Positions 1 through 10,231 of a stretch of 64,000 bases of DNA are shown here, in pieces. The stretch is from positions 248,001 to 312,000 of the forward strand of contig MU867092.1 in NCBI GenBank assembly GCA_033725935.1, written 5' to 3'. Positions within the stretch are counted from its first letter, which is position 1. Each line of letters opens with the position of its first letter. The position numbers were made by a program, and so were the translations under genes. The notes beneath the pieces are model-generated. The model was not told where the DNA came from and did not search any database. It saw only the letters and a list, made by a program, of their open reading frames with translations. The stretch comes from Cladorrhinum sp. PSN259. Lineage: Eukaryota; Ascomycota; Sordariomycetes; Sordariales; Podosporaceae.

Positions 1-2
1 GC

Positions 3-821
3 GCCCAGTCTGACAGCTGCCAGAACCGCATGGGCAAGGCGTGCGAAGCCTGCTCCAGCGGAAACGAAAACTACTGCCAGAACAAGCACGTGGGCACCTA
101 CAACGGCGTCTACCTCAACGGCGGCAAGTCCTATGGCGGTTACGCCACCTACAACCGCGCCCCCTCAAACTTTGTCGTCAAGATCCCCGACGGCATCTCC
201 AGCGCCGACGCCGCGCCCATGCTCTGCGGCGGCGTGACCACCTATGCTCCCCTCAAGTTCCACGGAGCCGGCCCCGGCAAGACGGTCGGCATCGTCGGTC
301 TCGGTGGGCTGGGGCACTTTGGCGTCATGTGGGCCAAGGCTCTCGGCGCCGACAGGGTGGTCGTTATCAGCAGGTCCGGCGCCAAGAGGGAGGACGCGTT
401 CAAGATGGGCGCCGACCAGTTCATTGCCACCTCGGAGGAGAAAGACTGGGCTTCAAAATACGCTTCCACCGTTGACATCCTCCTCTGCACCGTTTCCGAC
501 ACGAGGATGCCCGTCCCGGGTTACCTGTCGCTGCTCAAGATGGACGGCACCTTCATCCAGGTCGGCCTCCCGGACGACGGGTTCCCCACCTTCCAGCAGA
601 AGCCGCTGATCTTCAAGAGGGTCAAGATCACGGGAAGCTTGATCGGCAGCCCCAACGACATCAGGGAGATGTTTGAGCTCGCCCAGGCCAAGAACGTCAA
701 GCCTTGGATCAGCGAGATCCCGATGAAGGATGCGAACCAAGCTCTTTTGGATTTTGAGAAGGGCGCGCCTAGGTACCGATTCGTTCTCGCTAATGAGGAG
801 GGCGTGCGGCCCAGTTTGTGA
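3..821 (+). CDS. Zinc-dependent alcohol dehydrogenase, cinnamyl/ADH6 type, 5'-truncated by the window edge
   Basis: Open from base 3 in the frame GAQSDSCQNR..., so the start lies left of the window; 272 codons of a roughly 350-360 residue enzyme are visible. The product should be a cytosolic NADP(H)-dependent medium-chain dehydrogenase that interconverts aldehydes and alcohols. Visible marks are the structural-zinc cysteine cluster (SDSC, KAC, EAC and NYC within the first 30 residues), the dinucleotide-binding motif GLGGLGHFG near residue 98, and the family C-terminal pattern around PRYRFV. GC-rich codon use with no stops or splice signals suggests a functional core-genome gene. It lies outside the proposed mobile element and serves as the left-flank anchor. 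Family assignment is firm; the substrate is not known. Confidence 0.93.
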   Translation, partial: AQSDSCQNRMGKACEACSSGNENYCQNKHVGTYNGVYLNGGKSYGGYATYNRAPSNFVVKIPDGISSADAAPMLCGGVTTYAPLKFHGAGPGKTVGIVGLGGLGHFGVMWAKALGADRVVVISRSGAKREDAFKMGADQFIATSEEKDWASKYASTVDILLCTVSDTRMPVPGYLSLLKMDGTFIQVGLPDDGFPTFQQKPLIFKRVKITGSLIGSPNDIREMFELAQAKNVKPWISEIPMKDANQALLDFEKGAPRYRFVLANEEGVRPSL

Positions 822-945
822 GAGGGCAGAGAGATTTTTCGATGATGGGATTTAATGTGTATGGGAAATAATCTATAGAATACTAGTTATATAGAATTTG
901 GGGGCAAGAGGCAACTTTTCTATTTGAATGATTTCATGGCATAAT

Positions 946-963
946 AGTAGTAGTAGTAGTAGA
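946..963. repeat. TAG trinucleotide microsatellite
   Basis: About six consecutive TAG units lie in the A+T-rich 3' flank of the dehydrogenase gene. Simple repeat, no further meaning seen. Confidence 0.8.
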
Positions 964-1094
964 TAGAGCATTAGACGATAGAATTTAAATTGTTTTTTAT
1001 AATTTTTAATATTTTATATCATTTATAACAGGCTTGCTCTTGGAACCACAGGTATCGGGATGTTGAGAATACTCAAATCTATTCGTAATATTAG

Positions 1095-1568
1095 CTATGC
1101 ATCTAGTTTCGAAGTCTGAAAGTGGGTGCCAAGTTCGTCCTTGATCAAGTCCCACTCGTTGAACAAGTCCTTGATGCTGTCTGAGCGCGCCCTGCAGCTC
1201 GTTGATCCTCTGCAAGATGCCCATGATGTAGTCATTGTACTTTTCAATCAGGCCGTCCACGTGTTGCTTGATGGCGTCGCGCAGCTTCGGGGTTTGGATG
1301 TACTTTTCTGTCCTGTCGGCCGCTCTCAAGACACCCGAAACCAGCGTCCTCTCGTCAAGCTGAATGCAACACAGTGAGAGTTAGGGGGCTGAGAAAAATG
1401 ACATTCTTTTTATGGTGGCTGTTCCTTACCCTGTTCAAGAAGTCTTCGGTTGGCAGATTTTTCTCTGACGACTGCGACTGTTCCTGGCACTGCTCCCGAA
1501 TTTGTTGGGATGTGCCACGGTACGAGGCTAATGGGGAATTGATGGTGAATTGGGAGGGTAGACGCCAT
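1095..1568 (-). pseudogene. Frame-broken small coiled-coil protein gene of unknown function
   Basis: Two exons are readable on the minus strand. Exon 1 ends at 1430 before a GTAAGG donor, and exon 2 starts at 1359 after ATTCAG. The product is rich in charged helix (EQCQEQSQSSEKNLPTEDF, then LRAADRTEKYIQTPKLRDAI and IEKYNDYIMGILQRINELQ). After LQGAL the frame runs into nonsense, but another frame takes over with a convincing end (SIKDLFNEWDLIKDEL..., stop at 1095), so a frameshift lies near 1165. The 5' end is similar: the only nearby ATG (1568) is in a different frame from the good coding sequence. Two independent frame breaks argue for a decayed gene. I do not recognise the family; kinetochore- or tether-like coiled coils are possible but unsupported. 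Confidence 0.5.
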
Positions 1569-2147
1569 CTTGGTGGCGAGTTTTGGGGAGGTTACTGGTC
1601 AAGAATTGCTCGGTGGGATTGTGCTTGGGGGTGCTGCTGATGAAATTGGGGGGTGCTCGTGCAAGCATCGCGATTCGAGTAGCTTTATAGTTCGACCCTG
1701 CTCCTCACCAACGTCGATTGAGATCTTGTTCTCATGTTCGATATTCTGATTTCTTTCAGGCATCTACCGCATCCTTAGTTCCATCTGTCACAAACCAAAC
1801 GGCTATCACAACCCGGCTGTCAAAACCTGGCTCGGCTGCATATCTTACACAAGTCACAAGGCATTATCAAAGGTGACTTGTGTAAATCATGGCACAAATC
1901 CCCGGTGGTGGCTGAATATCCCATGGTTGGGCACAGCCCAGACTTTAGTATTCTTTACATTGGTAGACTTTCAGCACACAGCCACTTTTTCCCTGAGTCA
2001 CTGGCGATTGGTGAGGCCTCTGCTTAGTAGTCACCACATCCTTTAGCGGTTAGTGTTTATCACCAGATTTCCAGCACAAAGAGTTAAAAGCAGCGGTTGG
2101 GCATAATAACAACAAAAGTACGGTTATTTTAAAAAATAAAAATAAAA
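1569..2147. other. Intergenic left flank, no gene seen
   Basis: No convincing reading frame. The stretch includes an A/T-rich run just before the 5S remnant, which on the minus strand forms the T-rich terminator of that gene. Confidence 0.5.
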
Positions 2148-2215
2148 AACATACAACACCGAGGATTCCCCAGTGGTCACCCACCTGAGTACTAGTTCAG
2201 CGATCAAAAGCTTAT
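2148..2215 (-). rRNA. Truncated 5S rRNA gene (3' part)
   Basis: Read on the minus strand, this ends with CTCAGGTGGGTGACCACTGG, GGAATCCTCGG and TGTTGTATGTT followed by six T. That is the 3' half of a fungal 5S rRNA, including the internal control region GGTGGGTGACCAC and a pol III T-run terminator. Similarity is strong for the last 50 or so nucleotides and weaker (TAAGC at the expected distance) up to about 2215. The expected 5' end of the molecule (beginning ACATACGACCAT) is absent on the inner side. Fungal 5S genes are dispersed, so a single copy here is normal; the truncation is not. The break faces the captain gene, as expected for an element inserted inside a 5S gene. Confidence 0.72.
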
Positions 2216-2228
2216 CACTCAGAGTGAT
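2214..2228. repeat. Short perfect inverted repeat at the putative element edge
   Basis: ATCACT-CAG-AGTGAT forms a 6-bp stem. It sits where the 5S similarity fades and the proposed element begins. It may be part of the element terminus or a degenerate 5S helix; the sequence alone does not decide. Confidence 0.4.
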
Positions 2229-2560
2229 GACTAAGCAACGATGACTCAGCATCGACCATCTCCGTTATTGCACCTCCGAAACTGGAGTATCTACAACCAA
2301 CAGTCCCGTCGAGCCTTCTTCCGTTCCTCAAACCTCACGCCTCCCGTCTCCCTCCGCCCACCCCGTGCCCGTCGTCAAATGGCCTTGGTATTTATTTCTA
2401 GCAACAGCGCTTATTCCCTTAATCTCAATATGGAGCCTATCCCCGCCATCCGCCCGAAGGGCTGTTCCTCGCGACCTCTCCCTTTTACACTCTCCGTTCC
2501 AACCGTCTTTTCCCACGGTTAAGTCACATCACAAATCGGCGTTCCAATTCCAACAAAGCC

Positions 2561-5203
2561 ATGGGAAAATCAAAGTTTGCTGCGCGCCAGCAACGGGCGC
2601 AGGAAAATCTGCAACAGTATGAGCAAGAGCCGCTGGGGGGAGCTGAGCGAGCAATTTCGAGAAAGACGCAGATGGGGCGTGACAGAATCTGGCAACAGTG
2701 GAACACGTTCGTCTCCCGAAATCCTTTATAATTGATTCATAACCATCTGACTGAACTCAAGATACTGGCGCGACATTAACCCGTACCCCGAGCCTAATAA
2801 TATTTGGATCGATCTCTGTAGCTCGGATCGAGCGGCGATTGCCAAATGCCAGACCTACCTTACTGATTTCGTCGAGTATTCCGCCGTCGATGTTCCCATC
2901 CTCGACGATGAGGAAGAGACAAAAGCCGAGTTTCGTGTCAAATCAGTCAGAACTGTCATATCTATGTGGAGATGCTTGGCTCTTGAGGCAGACCATCGGG
3001 TGATCCGCCGGTTGAGAGACCAAGAACCTAACGATTTGCGATGGCGCACCCTCATTCAAGGCAAACTTGGGACGGGGACCAAAGGACCCGTCGGGGATAT
3101 TGATTCGGTAATTGCCCTTCTTCTTGGTCGCCCTTCAAGAGCTAATGTCATATAGTGGATTGTCAGAACACTTTCGAAGGACTTTGACCTTATCCGAGAA
3201 CAACAATTCGTAAAAGAGGCGGCGACCGAAGACGATGTTATGCTGATCTTGGACACGGTATGGACCAGGGCAGAAGATATCCGCTGTAGCGCTCAGACGA
3301 GATCAGCGTTCCATACTGCGGTTCTTCTGAGCAGCTTCGGCTTCAGGCCAGGCAGCGTTATGAATTTAAAATATGAAAGCGTCCGCCTTGGTTTCTGTCG
3401 CGATGAAGCGAATCCTGCTCAGAATACCCTCGTCGCAGAAGTCACAGTCCGCCACAATAAGCAAAAAACGGACAAAGTTTATAGCAATCAGAAACACATG
3501 TATGTATATTTCACCCTGCTCATTTTTGACATTCACTGACCTTCCTTCCTTTCCAGTGTTTCCCTATTGTTGCGGTCCCTCGCCTGTCACCCAATTTGCC
3601 TTGTTACGTTGCTTGCAGTTCAAGCGCTGCACGACAATGCATTTGATCCACCGTTCACCTCATATGAAGAACTCTTCAACCGACCGATAATCGAAAAGGG
3701 TATCCTCTGGCTTAAGTGGAACCGTGAGTTCTTAAATACTGGCCGCCGCATCCTCAATATCGATTACTTTCAGTACAACGAGATATGGAACCGCACGTGG
3801 CAAGTCGCGGGAAATCGGACGAGCCTTCGTCCATATTCACTGCGTATTAATGCAGGAGCTAAATACGACAACGGCACGTGCCCCTCTCTGTCCTCAATGT
3901 CTAATCTAGCTAACTTGCTTTGCTCGCAGGTGCCCTATCCGATGCTGCAAGAAACATGTTACTTGGCCACGATACCAAAACGTTCCAAATGAGCTACCAG
4001 ACGCGAAAGAGGTGCGATGACGTCCAGTCGCTGGTTTTCCCCAAGGCAGCACCAGCAAGTCACGAACTATTTGCGACTCTCAAGAACTCGGGCCTTGAAA
4101 GAGATCCAGGAGCGCCTATTTACCCCACAGCGGCAGAGCTCAAATCTTTCGAAGGAAGGGAGGATCTCCGAGAGCTCCGCGACAAGTACGCTCAAGTGCG
4201 CAAAGAACATGCAGCCAATTCACCACAAGCCCATCAAGCTCAGGCCAAGATCCGACACTTGATTGAGAAGCTATCCGATATCGCTGTCAGAAGAGCCAGG
4301 GTGGTTTACTTCCAAACTATCGACCGTATGCGTGCTAGTGGGCTTGACCCTACGGGTCGTCTGCCAGTCTCTCCACCAGACCCTACGCCGGCCCAATCAC
4401 ATTTCTCAGCTTCCTACCCAGCTGCCCGTGCTATCGGGACCTTCCTTCAACGCGAGGAATCTCTTGCGGGACAGCAGCGACCACAATTTGCCGCAATGCT
4501 TTTGGCCTTCTTGGGTGGCCGAGTTACAGAGGTCTTCACCATCGCTCAGGTGCAAAAGGACGCTGGGGTCTTGGATGCTAGCCAGTCCTTTTGTCTTCTT
4601 TGTTCTCGTTCGTTTGCCCAACGCCCTAATCTAACAAGACATCACCGCAATGTACACATCAACAAGGGAGCTTTCAACCAACCTTTTTCCTGCCCAGAGT
4701 GCCAGCGCCGTGGGAAGGACTGCAGGATCACTAGTGTCGAGGAATGGAGTAATCACACAGAGAAATTTCACGGCCGGCAGTACACTCCAAACGTCGACCA
4801 TTCCAAGACTCTTCAGGTGCAGAGCAAGGTGCAGGATGAACGGCCCAGAGAGAGGAATGCCAGGTGTTACGTATGCGGTGGCATGTTCTTTCCAGGGCGG
4901 AGCTTCTCCCGGCATTTCAACAAGGAGCACGTCAAGGCAGGACGGTTTGTTGAACCTCTTCCATGTTGGAGTTGTGGTGACCAACAGCCGATTGAAGGCC
5001 TCTCCATGTGGCAAACCCATGTGAAGGTCGTCCACCGCTGTGACCCAGATACCGGAGCAAACCTTTCCGAGGGCGATGTCCCGATAAAGCGAGGACTTGG
5101 CGGCGCGGACTGTCCCACTGCGCCGAAGCGCCAACGGATTCACAATACGGCAAACGATATTGATCCAAAGCTCCTCGAACCAATCGAGCAGCTGCTCGAG
5201 TGA
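2561..5203 (+). CDS. DUF3435 tyrosine recombinase (Starship captain) with C-terminal C2H2 zinc fingers
   Basis: Site-specific recombinase expected to cut and integrate the element. Exons by eye: 2561-2706, 2762-3107, 3156-3499, 3557-3873, 3930-5203; all phases agree and give 808 residues. Family marks in order: first catalytic Arg in FGFRPGSVMNL (about R228); basic strand VRHNKQKTDK; the box LRPYSLRINAGAKYDNGALS (about R370-S388, with Tyr in the usual His position of HxxR); LLGHD (about H398); and the nucleophile in QMSYQTR (about Y407). The C-terminal half has four zinc-finger-like units between about residues 606 and 756, the first a classical C2H2 (CLLC...HHRNVH). Intron 4 uses a GC donor (GCACGT); the others are GT-AG. 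No broken catalytic residue is seen, so it may be active. Its position and inward direction match a captain. The start ATGGGAAAATC is the first ATG in the open exon. Confidence 0.88.
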
Positions 5204-6493
5204 TTTTTGGGATGTTATTTTGTCGTCTTGAGCGACGATCCTACCTATTTCTCATGCGGTTTAGCTGCTTCTTTCTCCTTGCGTTATTGTGATTTATGTA
5301 TTGTACATCTACAGATCTTAGCTCAAAACTAAACAAACCATTTTGCTCTCTAGTACTGTGTGCTGTGACAGGTTGATTGGACGTTTTGAGTTGGTTTATT
5401 CATGCTACCTGGCAATACTGCTTGCTTCTCGGTTCTTCACAAACCCCTGCCGCTGAGGACAGACTTTCAGCTCCGAGCTTCTCGAGCACCATGGGAGGGT
5501 TCAAGGTAAGGTATGCAGCCTGCTTGTGTTCCCAGGCAGACCGTATACTGATCTTTGTCATTACACGCTCTCGAATCCACGTCAATTGTCCTCTTACAGA
5601 AACCAGGGGGTATCTCGATGCAGTGAACTCACGCTGCTCGCGTATTTGAGCACCAGTCACGACAACTCCAACCCCCGCTCCTCCAGTATTCTCAACAGTC
5701 TCCACCCATCCACGGTCGCCCGCCGAAGGCAATGAATGAAACCGTTATCATCAGTTACAAAAAGATGGCGGACGACCACTTTGCCCGATCGAGCAGGTCG
5801 CCGAGATAAAGAGCAAGATGTTCGACGAGAACGAGGGGTGACGGACGACTTCATGAAGGAGCCGACGGCTAGCCACTCACGGTACGAGTGTCCCTTCTTT
5901 GACTTACCAGCCTCCTCAGCTGGGATGTGGCATGGGCTGGGTTGATACCTCTTGCTTCTTCCCTTGCATTTGTCTGGCGCCGTCTGCGGTCCCCGTTATC
6001 GTGGTTATACATCATGGATCTCATTTGAAGCTGCTGCTCAGTCTTTACATGCAGAGCCTGTCGGGTCGGCCGGCTTCTCAACGCAACCAAGCAGCTATGT
6101 GACGACATACGTCACACGCAGGCGGACACGGGAAAGGGGTCGCAAAAGAACACACGCCACCAACACTGCTTCGGCCAAGTCATCCCGGGGCTATTTTTAG
6201 CAAACTTGTCGACCATGCGGCCTCAGTCGAGCATCTTGATTTGTGGCAATACGATGCCGCTGCCGCTCCCTTTCCGCCTCTCCTTTTCTCAACTCGGCAG
6301 TTGTATGATGGCAACGTTACGTGAATAGATTACCTCGCCCCCCAACCCCCCGACCCCCTTGGAAAGAGAAAAGATGATATATTCCACTCGTTTCTCGACA
6401 TCTCAGTGCCAAATTCTTTCGACGGTTGTTCTTCTTACAACTCTTGACATCTTCTCTCCACTCCAACACGTCACTATTTCACCCTGAGCGCAA
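5204..6493. other. 1.3-kb stretch without a confident gene
   Basis: Several short open frames on both strands overlap without family-like sequence or consistent splice signals. The last 200 nt before 6494 are pyrimidine-rich and are the likely promoter and 5' leader of the next gene. Confidence 0.5.
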
Positions 6494-7733
6494 ATGGCAG
6501 CAATTCGTCCCGGCACGTCGCCAGCTACTGCTATCCTGATCTCAAGCGATGACGAATTTGATGATCTTGATGGCCAATCTGACACATCTTTTGAGTCTCT
6601 TGACGAACTGATACGTAAGAAGACCGGTCGTATTACTGGTATAGGTATGTGCCATGATCTTGAGTTTCTCAGCAATCCAAAACACTGACATATCTTAAGC
6701 AAGCAAAGGTGTTGATGCTGCTTCCAACAATAGCGAAGCGCCAAAGCCTTCTGTGACCAGCATGGCAGACCTAGACAATGCATCGCCTGCCTCGCCTCCA
6801 GCTCTGCACTCAGCGCGGTGCGTGTGCTTCTCACCTGTTACTCGGGGTGACAGATGTATCAGACACCCGAGGCTGTCTGTTATGTATAGACTGGCTCGGG
6901 AAGCTAAGTCACTCGAGTGCAAGGCGGACCATGAGGGTAGTGAAGGCGACGAGCCGGAGCTGGCCGATGCTGGCCTGCCTCTGCAGCCAGTTCCAGACGA
7001 CAGAGGAGAGCAGAATGGAATGTGTCCTACCGTATCGCCGCAAGTGGGAGAGAGTTCGGCGTGCCTACCCACACTGCAGAAAGACGAGAGCACCCGCGAG
7101 CTCGAGCCGGCGGATGGCGAGTCACGCATTGAGCCTCAGAGCCCATACAGCACCACCTCTGGTCGTGGGGTTACTCCACAACCGACTTCAGTCAGCTACG
7201 GCCTCTCTCAGCATCGTGATCAACGCAGCAACACCATTCAGACAAGCGACCCAAAACACCGCCGTCCTCTTGTTTCGGACAACAGAGGAGAGCAGGATGG
7301 AGATGGCTCTGTTGTATTACCCCAAGTGCAGGGGAGTCGGGCCGATATGCTAAGTTTGTCGGGCGATAGGAGCGGCAACGAAGGTAAGATGGTCAATGCC
7401 GAGCCATCAGCTCAGCCGTCGGCCAGCCAGGTACAGGCCAACCTTGAGCATAACGTTAGTCCTCGCCGACGTCGACGACATTGCGATACCGACGATGAAG
7501 AGGACTGCGCTCCCATTGCGGGAACTGACGTAGAGCAAGGTAAGAATGAGGGTGTCGACCAGCCAGCACCAGGGAAGCGCCGCAGGGTAAACAATTCGGC
7601 TCAGAGATCACCACCAACTCAAGGCCCAAGGCGCCAAGTCAACGCAGGAGTTCGAAGCCACGATCTTCAAAGGGCTGCGCTTTGGAAGAAGAGAGCTCGC
7701 CAGTCGAAGCTGTTGCCACGATATTTTTGGTGA
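6494..7733 (+). CDS. Acidic/basic nuclear-type protein with SUMO-interaction-like motif, unknown function
   Basis: Exons 6494-6644 and 6700-7733 (donor GTATGT, acceptor CTTAAG) give 394 residues. The N-terminus contains TAILISSDDEFDDLD, a hydrophobic core followed by acidic and serine residues that resembles a SUMO-interacting motif. The middle carries an imperfect internal duplication of about 100 residues: DDRGEQNGMCPTVSPQVG recurs as DNRGEQDGDGSVVLPQVQ. A basic cluster GKRRRVNN near the C-terminus could be a nuclear localisation signal, and the protein ends in LLPRYFW. It is the first gene after the captain and on the same strand. I recognise no enzyme domain; the motif readings are inference from short sequence. 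Confidence 0.65.
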
Positions 7734-8035
7734 ATAGGGCGGCGACTTTTCAGGTGGAATTCAAGTGGTAGCCTTGTACGAATGATGGATATTACAAATC
7801 GAGGTCTCTGAAATGTCATTTTTGTCCCCACTGCGACCCCTCCACTGGAAAGACAGTTTCTGAGAACAGCGCGGCAAAGGAACGAGGTTTGGATATGGAG
7901 CACACGGACATACCGAAACGGCAACGGCTTCACGAGTCACACAGCAGTATTCCAGACTAGTTTCCAATTTGAATTTGCTCCCTGATGTTAATTTACTTCC
8001 TATACTTAACTAAAACCTTTCTGAGTTTTTGCTTT
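7734..8035. other. Convergent intergenic gap, nothing recognised
   Basis: Lies between the 3' ends of two convergent genes. No reading frame or repeat stands out. Confidence 0.5.
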
Positions 8036-10231
8036 TCATTCCGGGACTTGCTCGGTAGGAATATCAAGTCTTCCCTGTCCCCTCTCTCTTCTCCAATTAG
8101 TGATCTCTTCATCAACACCTTTGAACTTTTGACCAAACACGCTCCTGGACCATGCTTGCATAATCCGTTTCTTATCGGTATTGACGTATCCTATAGCATA
8201 ACCAATCGGCCACCTATTGGAATCTTTGTAGGAAAATGTCCAGGAAACAAGCGTAATTTCGTCCCTTTTTTTCCACTTCAGTGTTGACACTGGTGAACTT
8301 GTTAGAGCCATCGACTGCCCCTTCTCAGTGCCTTTCCAGGCTGCGGCTTCGTCTGAATAGTCTACCTTCGGAACTAAATAGTGCCGCTCTAATGTATCGC
8401 TACCTTTCACCCTCACTGCTACATCAAGCCACTTTCCGATAGATGCTGCAATGAATCCTTTCATTTTCCTACCGCCCCATCTTATAGTTATATCGGTGTT
8501 TGAACTATTATTAGGTTGTAAGGGCGGTGGCACTTTGGACAATGCATCTCTATCCGCTTCAGGATCTGGACTTATCCTCCTCTTAGTATCTATTTCCTGT
8601 CGTGTCGGTTTCGCGACAACTGGATGAAGTTTGCGCATCTTGAGATATTTCTTGTAGAGGTTTTCTCTGCCCCCACATTTGCTCTCCATCCAAAGCTTCG
8701 CAGACTCGGGCACGGTCAGAACAAAGATCCGCATTTCCATTAGCAATCTCGGGTGTTGGGCCCGCGGTGAACCTTCAGATTTTCGGATCCCTGCTTCTGT
8801 TCGAAACCAGCAATCGAGCGGGGTGCATCCCTTCGAGTCCATTAATAAAAAAAATTCTTCCCATTCATGTTGTATACGTCGAGGAGCACTCTCGGCGACC
8901 CACCCGAAAAAATCATAAGCTTTAGGGGTGTATTGTTGGAATGAGGCGAAGATTTCCTCATCGGTACTGGAAATATAGCTTCCGTTGAAGATAGTGCCAA
9001 GGGTGCTCCACGCCTTTTTACTAGAACTGTCATCAGCACTGTTATTAACACTGTCATCAGCGCTGTCATCAGCACTGTTATTAACACTGTCATCAGCGCT
9101 GTCATCAGAACTGTCATCAGCACTGTGATCAACACTGTCATCGGAACTGTCATCAGCACTATTACTGCCATCAGTGCTGTCCTCGTTCAGCCCGTCGACC
9201 CAAGATGCAGCACGTGCAGTCGAACTTCCTTTGCTCATAAAGGATAAGCCGTTCATGAGCCAGCTCGCGTTATTGATGGTAGATTTATCCTCTTTTCGTT
9301 GTTTGTCGTTCTTTTTTTTTTCTTTACTGTTATTCTTTTTCTCTTCTTTACTCTTATTCTTCTTCTTTTCTTTATTCCCATTCTCTTCTTCGCTTTCGGT
9401 TTCTCTGTCGGATTCCTCCTCTTCTGTATCGTCTTTTCGTTGTTTATCGTTCTTTTTCTTTTCTTTACTCTTATTCTTCTTCTTTTCTTTATTCCCCTTC
9501 TCTTCTTCGCTTTCGGTTTCTCCGTCGGATTCCTCCTCTTCTGTATCGTCTTTTCGTTGTTTATCGTTCTTTTTCTTTTCTTTACTCTTGTTCTTCTTCT
9601 TTTCTTTATTCTCTTTCGCTTCTTCGCTTTCGGCTTCTCCGTCGGATTCCTCCTCTTCTGTATCGTCTTTTCGTTGTTTGTCGTTCTTTTTCTTTTCTTT
9701 ACTCTTGTCCTTTTTCTTTTCTTTACTCTTGTTCTTTTTCTTTTCTTTATTCTCTCTCGCTTCTTCGCTATCGGCTTCTTCTTCTTCTCCGTCGTGTTCC
9801 TCCTCTTCTGTATCGGTTTCCTTTCTAGTTTTCTTCTTTTTTTTACTTTTTTTTTCTTTTGATTCCTCTACTCTTTTTATTCCCTTATGCCCGGGCTGCT
9901 TTAGCGGTTCTTTGATTGGCTGGAACGCCTTTGTGATATCGCGTACAAACTTATCCTTCCCCTTATCACCATTACCCCATTCGAGGGGAAACGGGACTGT
10001 ATTTTCTGACTTATCCAATGGCTCGATTGTTGTATCCCATTTGTTAATTTCTTCCAAAACCTTGTCTGTTAACCTGTCGTTGATGTCGTCGTTTATTCTC
10101 ATAAAGCGCTGAGCCGACCGGGCTAGTCGGTGTTTTGTGGTACCACGTTCAGCCAATGCTTCCGAGTCATATTGATGCTTCTTCCTTTGAGACTGACCGG
10201 CAGTTCGCGAACGTAATGTACGGGGTGACAT
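8036..10231 (-). CDS. Large low-complexity Lys/Glu-repeat protein, unknown function
   Basis: Single exon of 731 residues starting at ATG 10231. Residues 1-110 are ordinary globular-looking sequence. About 115-330 consist of tandem copies of a 41-residue unit containing KEKKKNKSKEKKKNDKQRKD followed by TEEEESDGE, alternating strongly basic and acidic patches. A Ser/Asp/Asn repeat (DDSADDSVNNS) follows at about 350-405. The last 320 residues are again non-repetitive (TPKAYDFFGWVAESAPRRIQ, WGGRKMKGFIAASIGKWLDV) and probably fold. No family recognised. The C-terminal half contains conserved-looking tryptophans and is the best search query. The complementary strand shows long open frames because of the repeat; those are not genes. 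Confidence 0.7.
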   Translation of the reverse strand: MSPRTLRSRTAGQSQRKKHQYDSEALAERGTTKHRLARSAQRFMRINDDINDRLTDKVLEEINKWDTTIEPLDKSENTVPFPLEWGNGDKGKDKFVRDITKAFQPIKEPLKQPGHKGIKRVEESKEKKSKKKKKTRKETDTEEEEHDGEEEEADSEEARENKEKKKNKSKEKKKDKSKEKKKNDKQRKDDTEEEESDGEAESEEAKENKEKKKNKSKEKKKNDKQRKDDTEEEESDGETESEEEKGNKEKKKNKSKEKKKNDKQRKDDTEEEESDRETESEEENGNKEKKKNKSKEEKKNNSKEKKKNDKQRKEDKSTINNASWLMNGLSFMSKGSSTARAASWVDGLNEDSTDGSNSADDSSDDSVDHSADDSSDDSADDSVNNSADDSADDSVNNSADDSSSKKAWSTLGTIFNGSYISSTDEEIFASFQQYTPKAYDFFGWVAESAPRRIQHEWEEFFLLMDSKGCTPLDCWFRTEAGIRKSEGSPRAQHPRLLMEMRIFVLTVPESAKLWMESKCGGRENLYKKYLKMRKLHPVVAKPTRQEIDTKRRISPDPEADRDALSKVPPPLQPNNSSNTDITIRWGGRKMKGFIAASIGKWLDVAVRVKGSDTLERHYLVPKVDYSDEAAAWKGTEKGQSMALTSSPVSTLKWKKRDEITLVSWTFSYKDSNRWPIGYAIGYVNTDKKRIMQAWSRSVFGQKFKGVDEEITNWRRERGQGRLDIPTEQVPE
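9018..9180 (-). repeat. Coding Ser/Asp/Asn microsatellite-like repeat
   Basis: Units of GTCATCAGCACTG-like sequence, roughly 12 to 30 bp, encode ADDS, DDSV and NNSA blocks in the same gene as the Lys/Glu minisatellite. Confidence 0.8.
9290..9810 (-). repeat. Coding minisatellite, about 123-bp unit, four copies
   Basis: Near-identical units of TCTTTACTCTTATTCTTCTT / TCGTTTTCGTTGTTTATCG type repeat in register with the reading frame of the surrounding gene, each coding about 41 residues. Copy-number change would leave the frame open. Confidence 0.85.

Noticed and set aside
9174..10112. Long plus-strand open frames opposite the Lys/Glu protein (Phe/Ser-rich translations)
   Set aside because: They are reverse-complement shadows of a repetitive AAG/GAA-rich coding sequence; no ATG context or family-like sequence.
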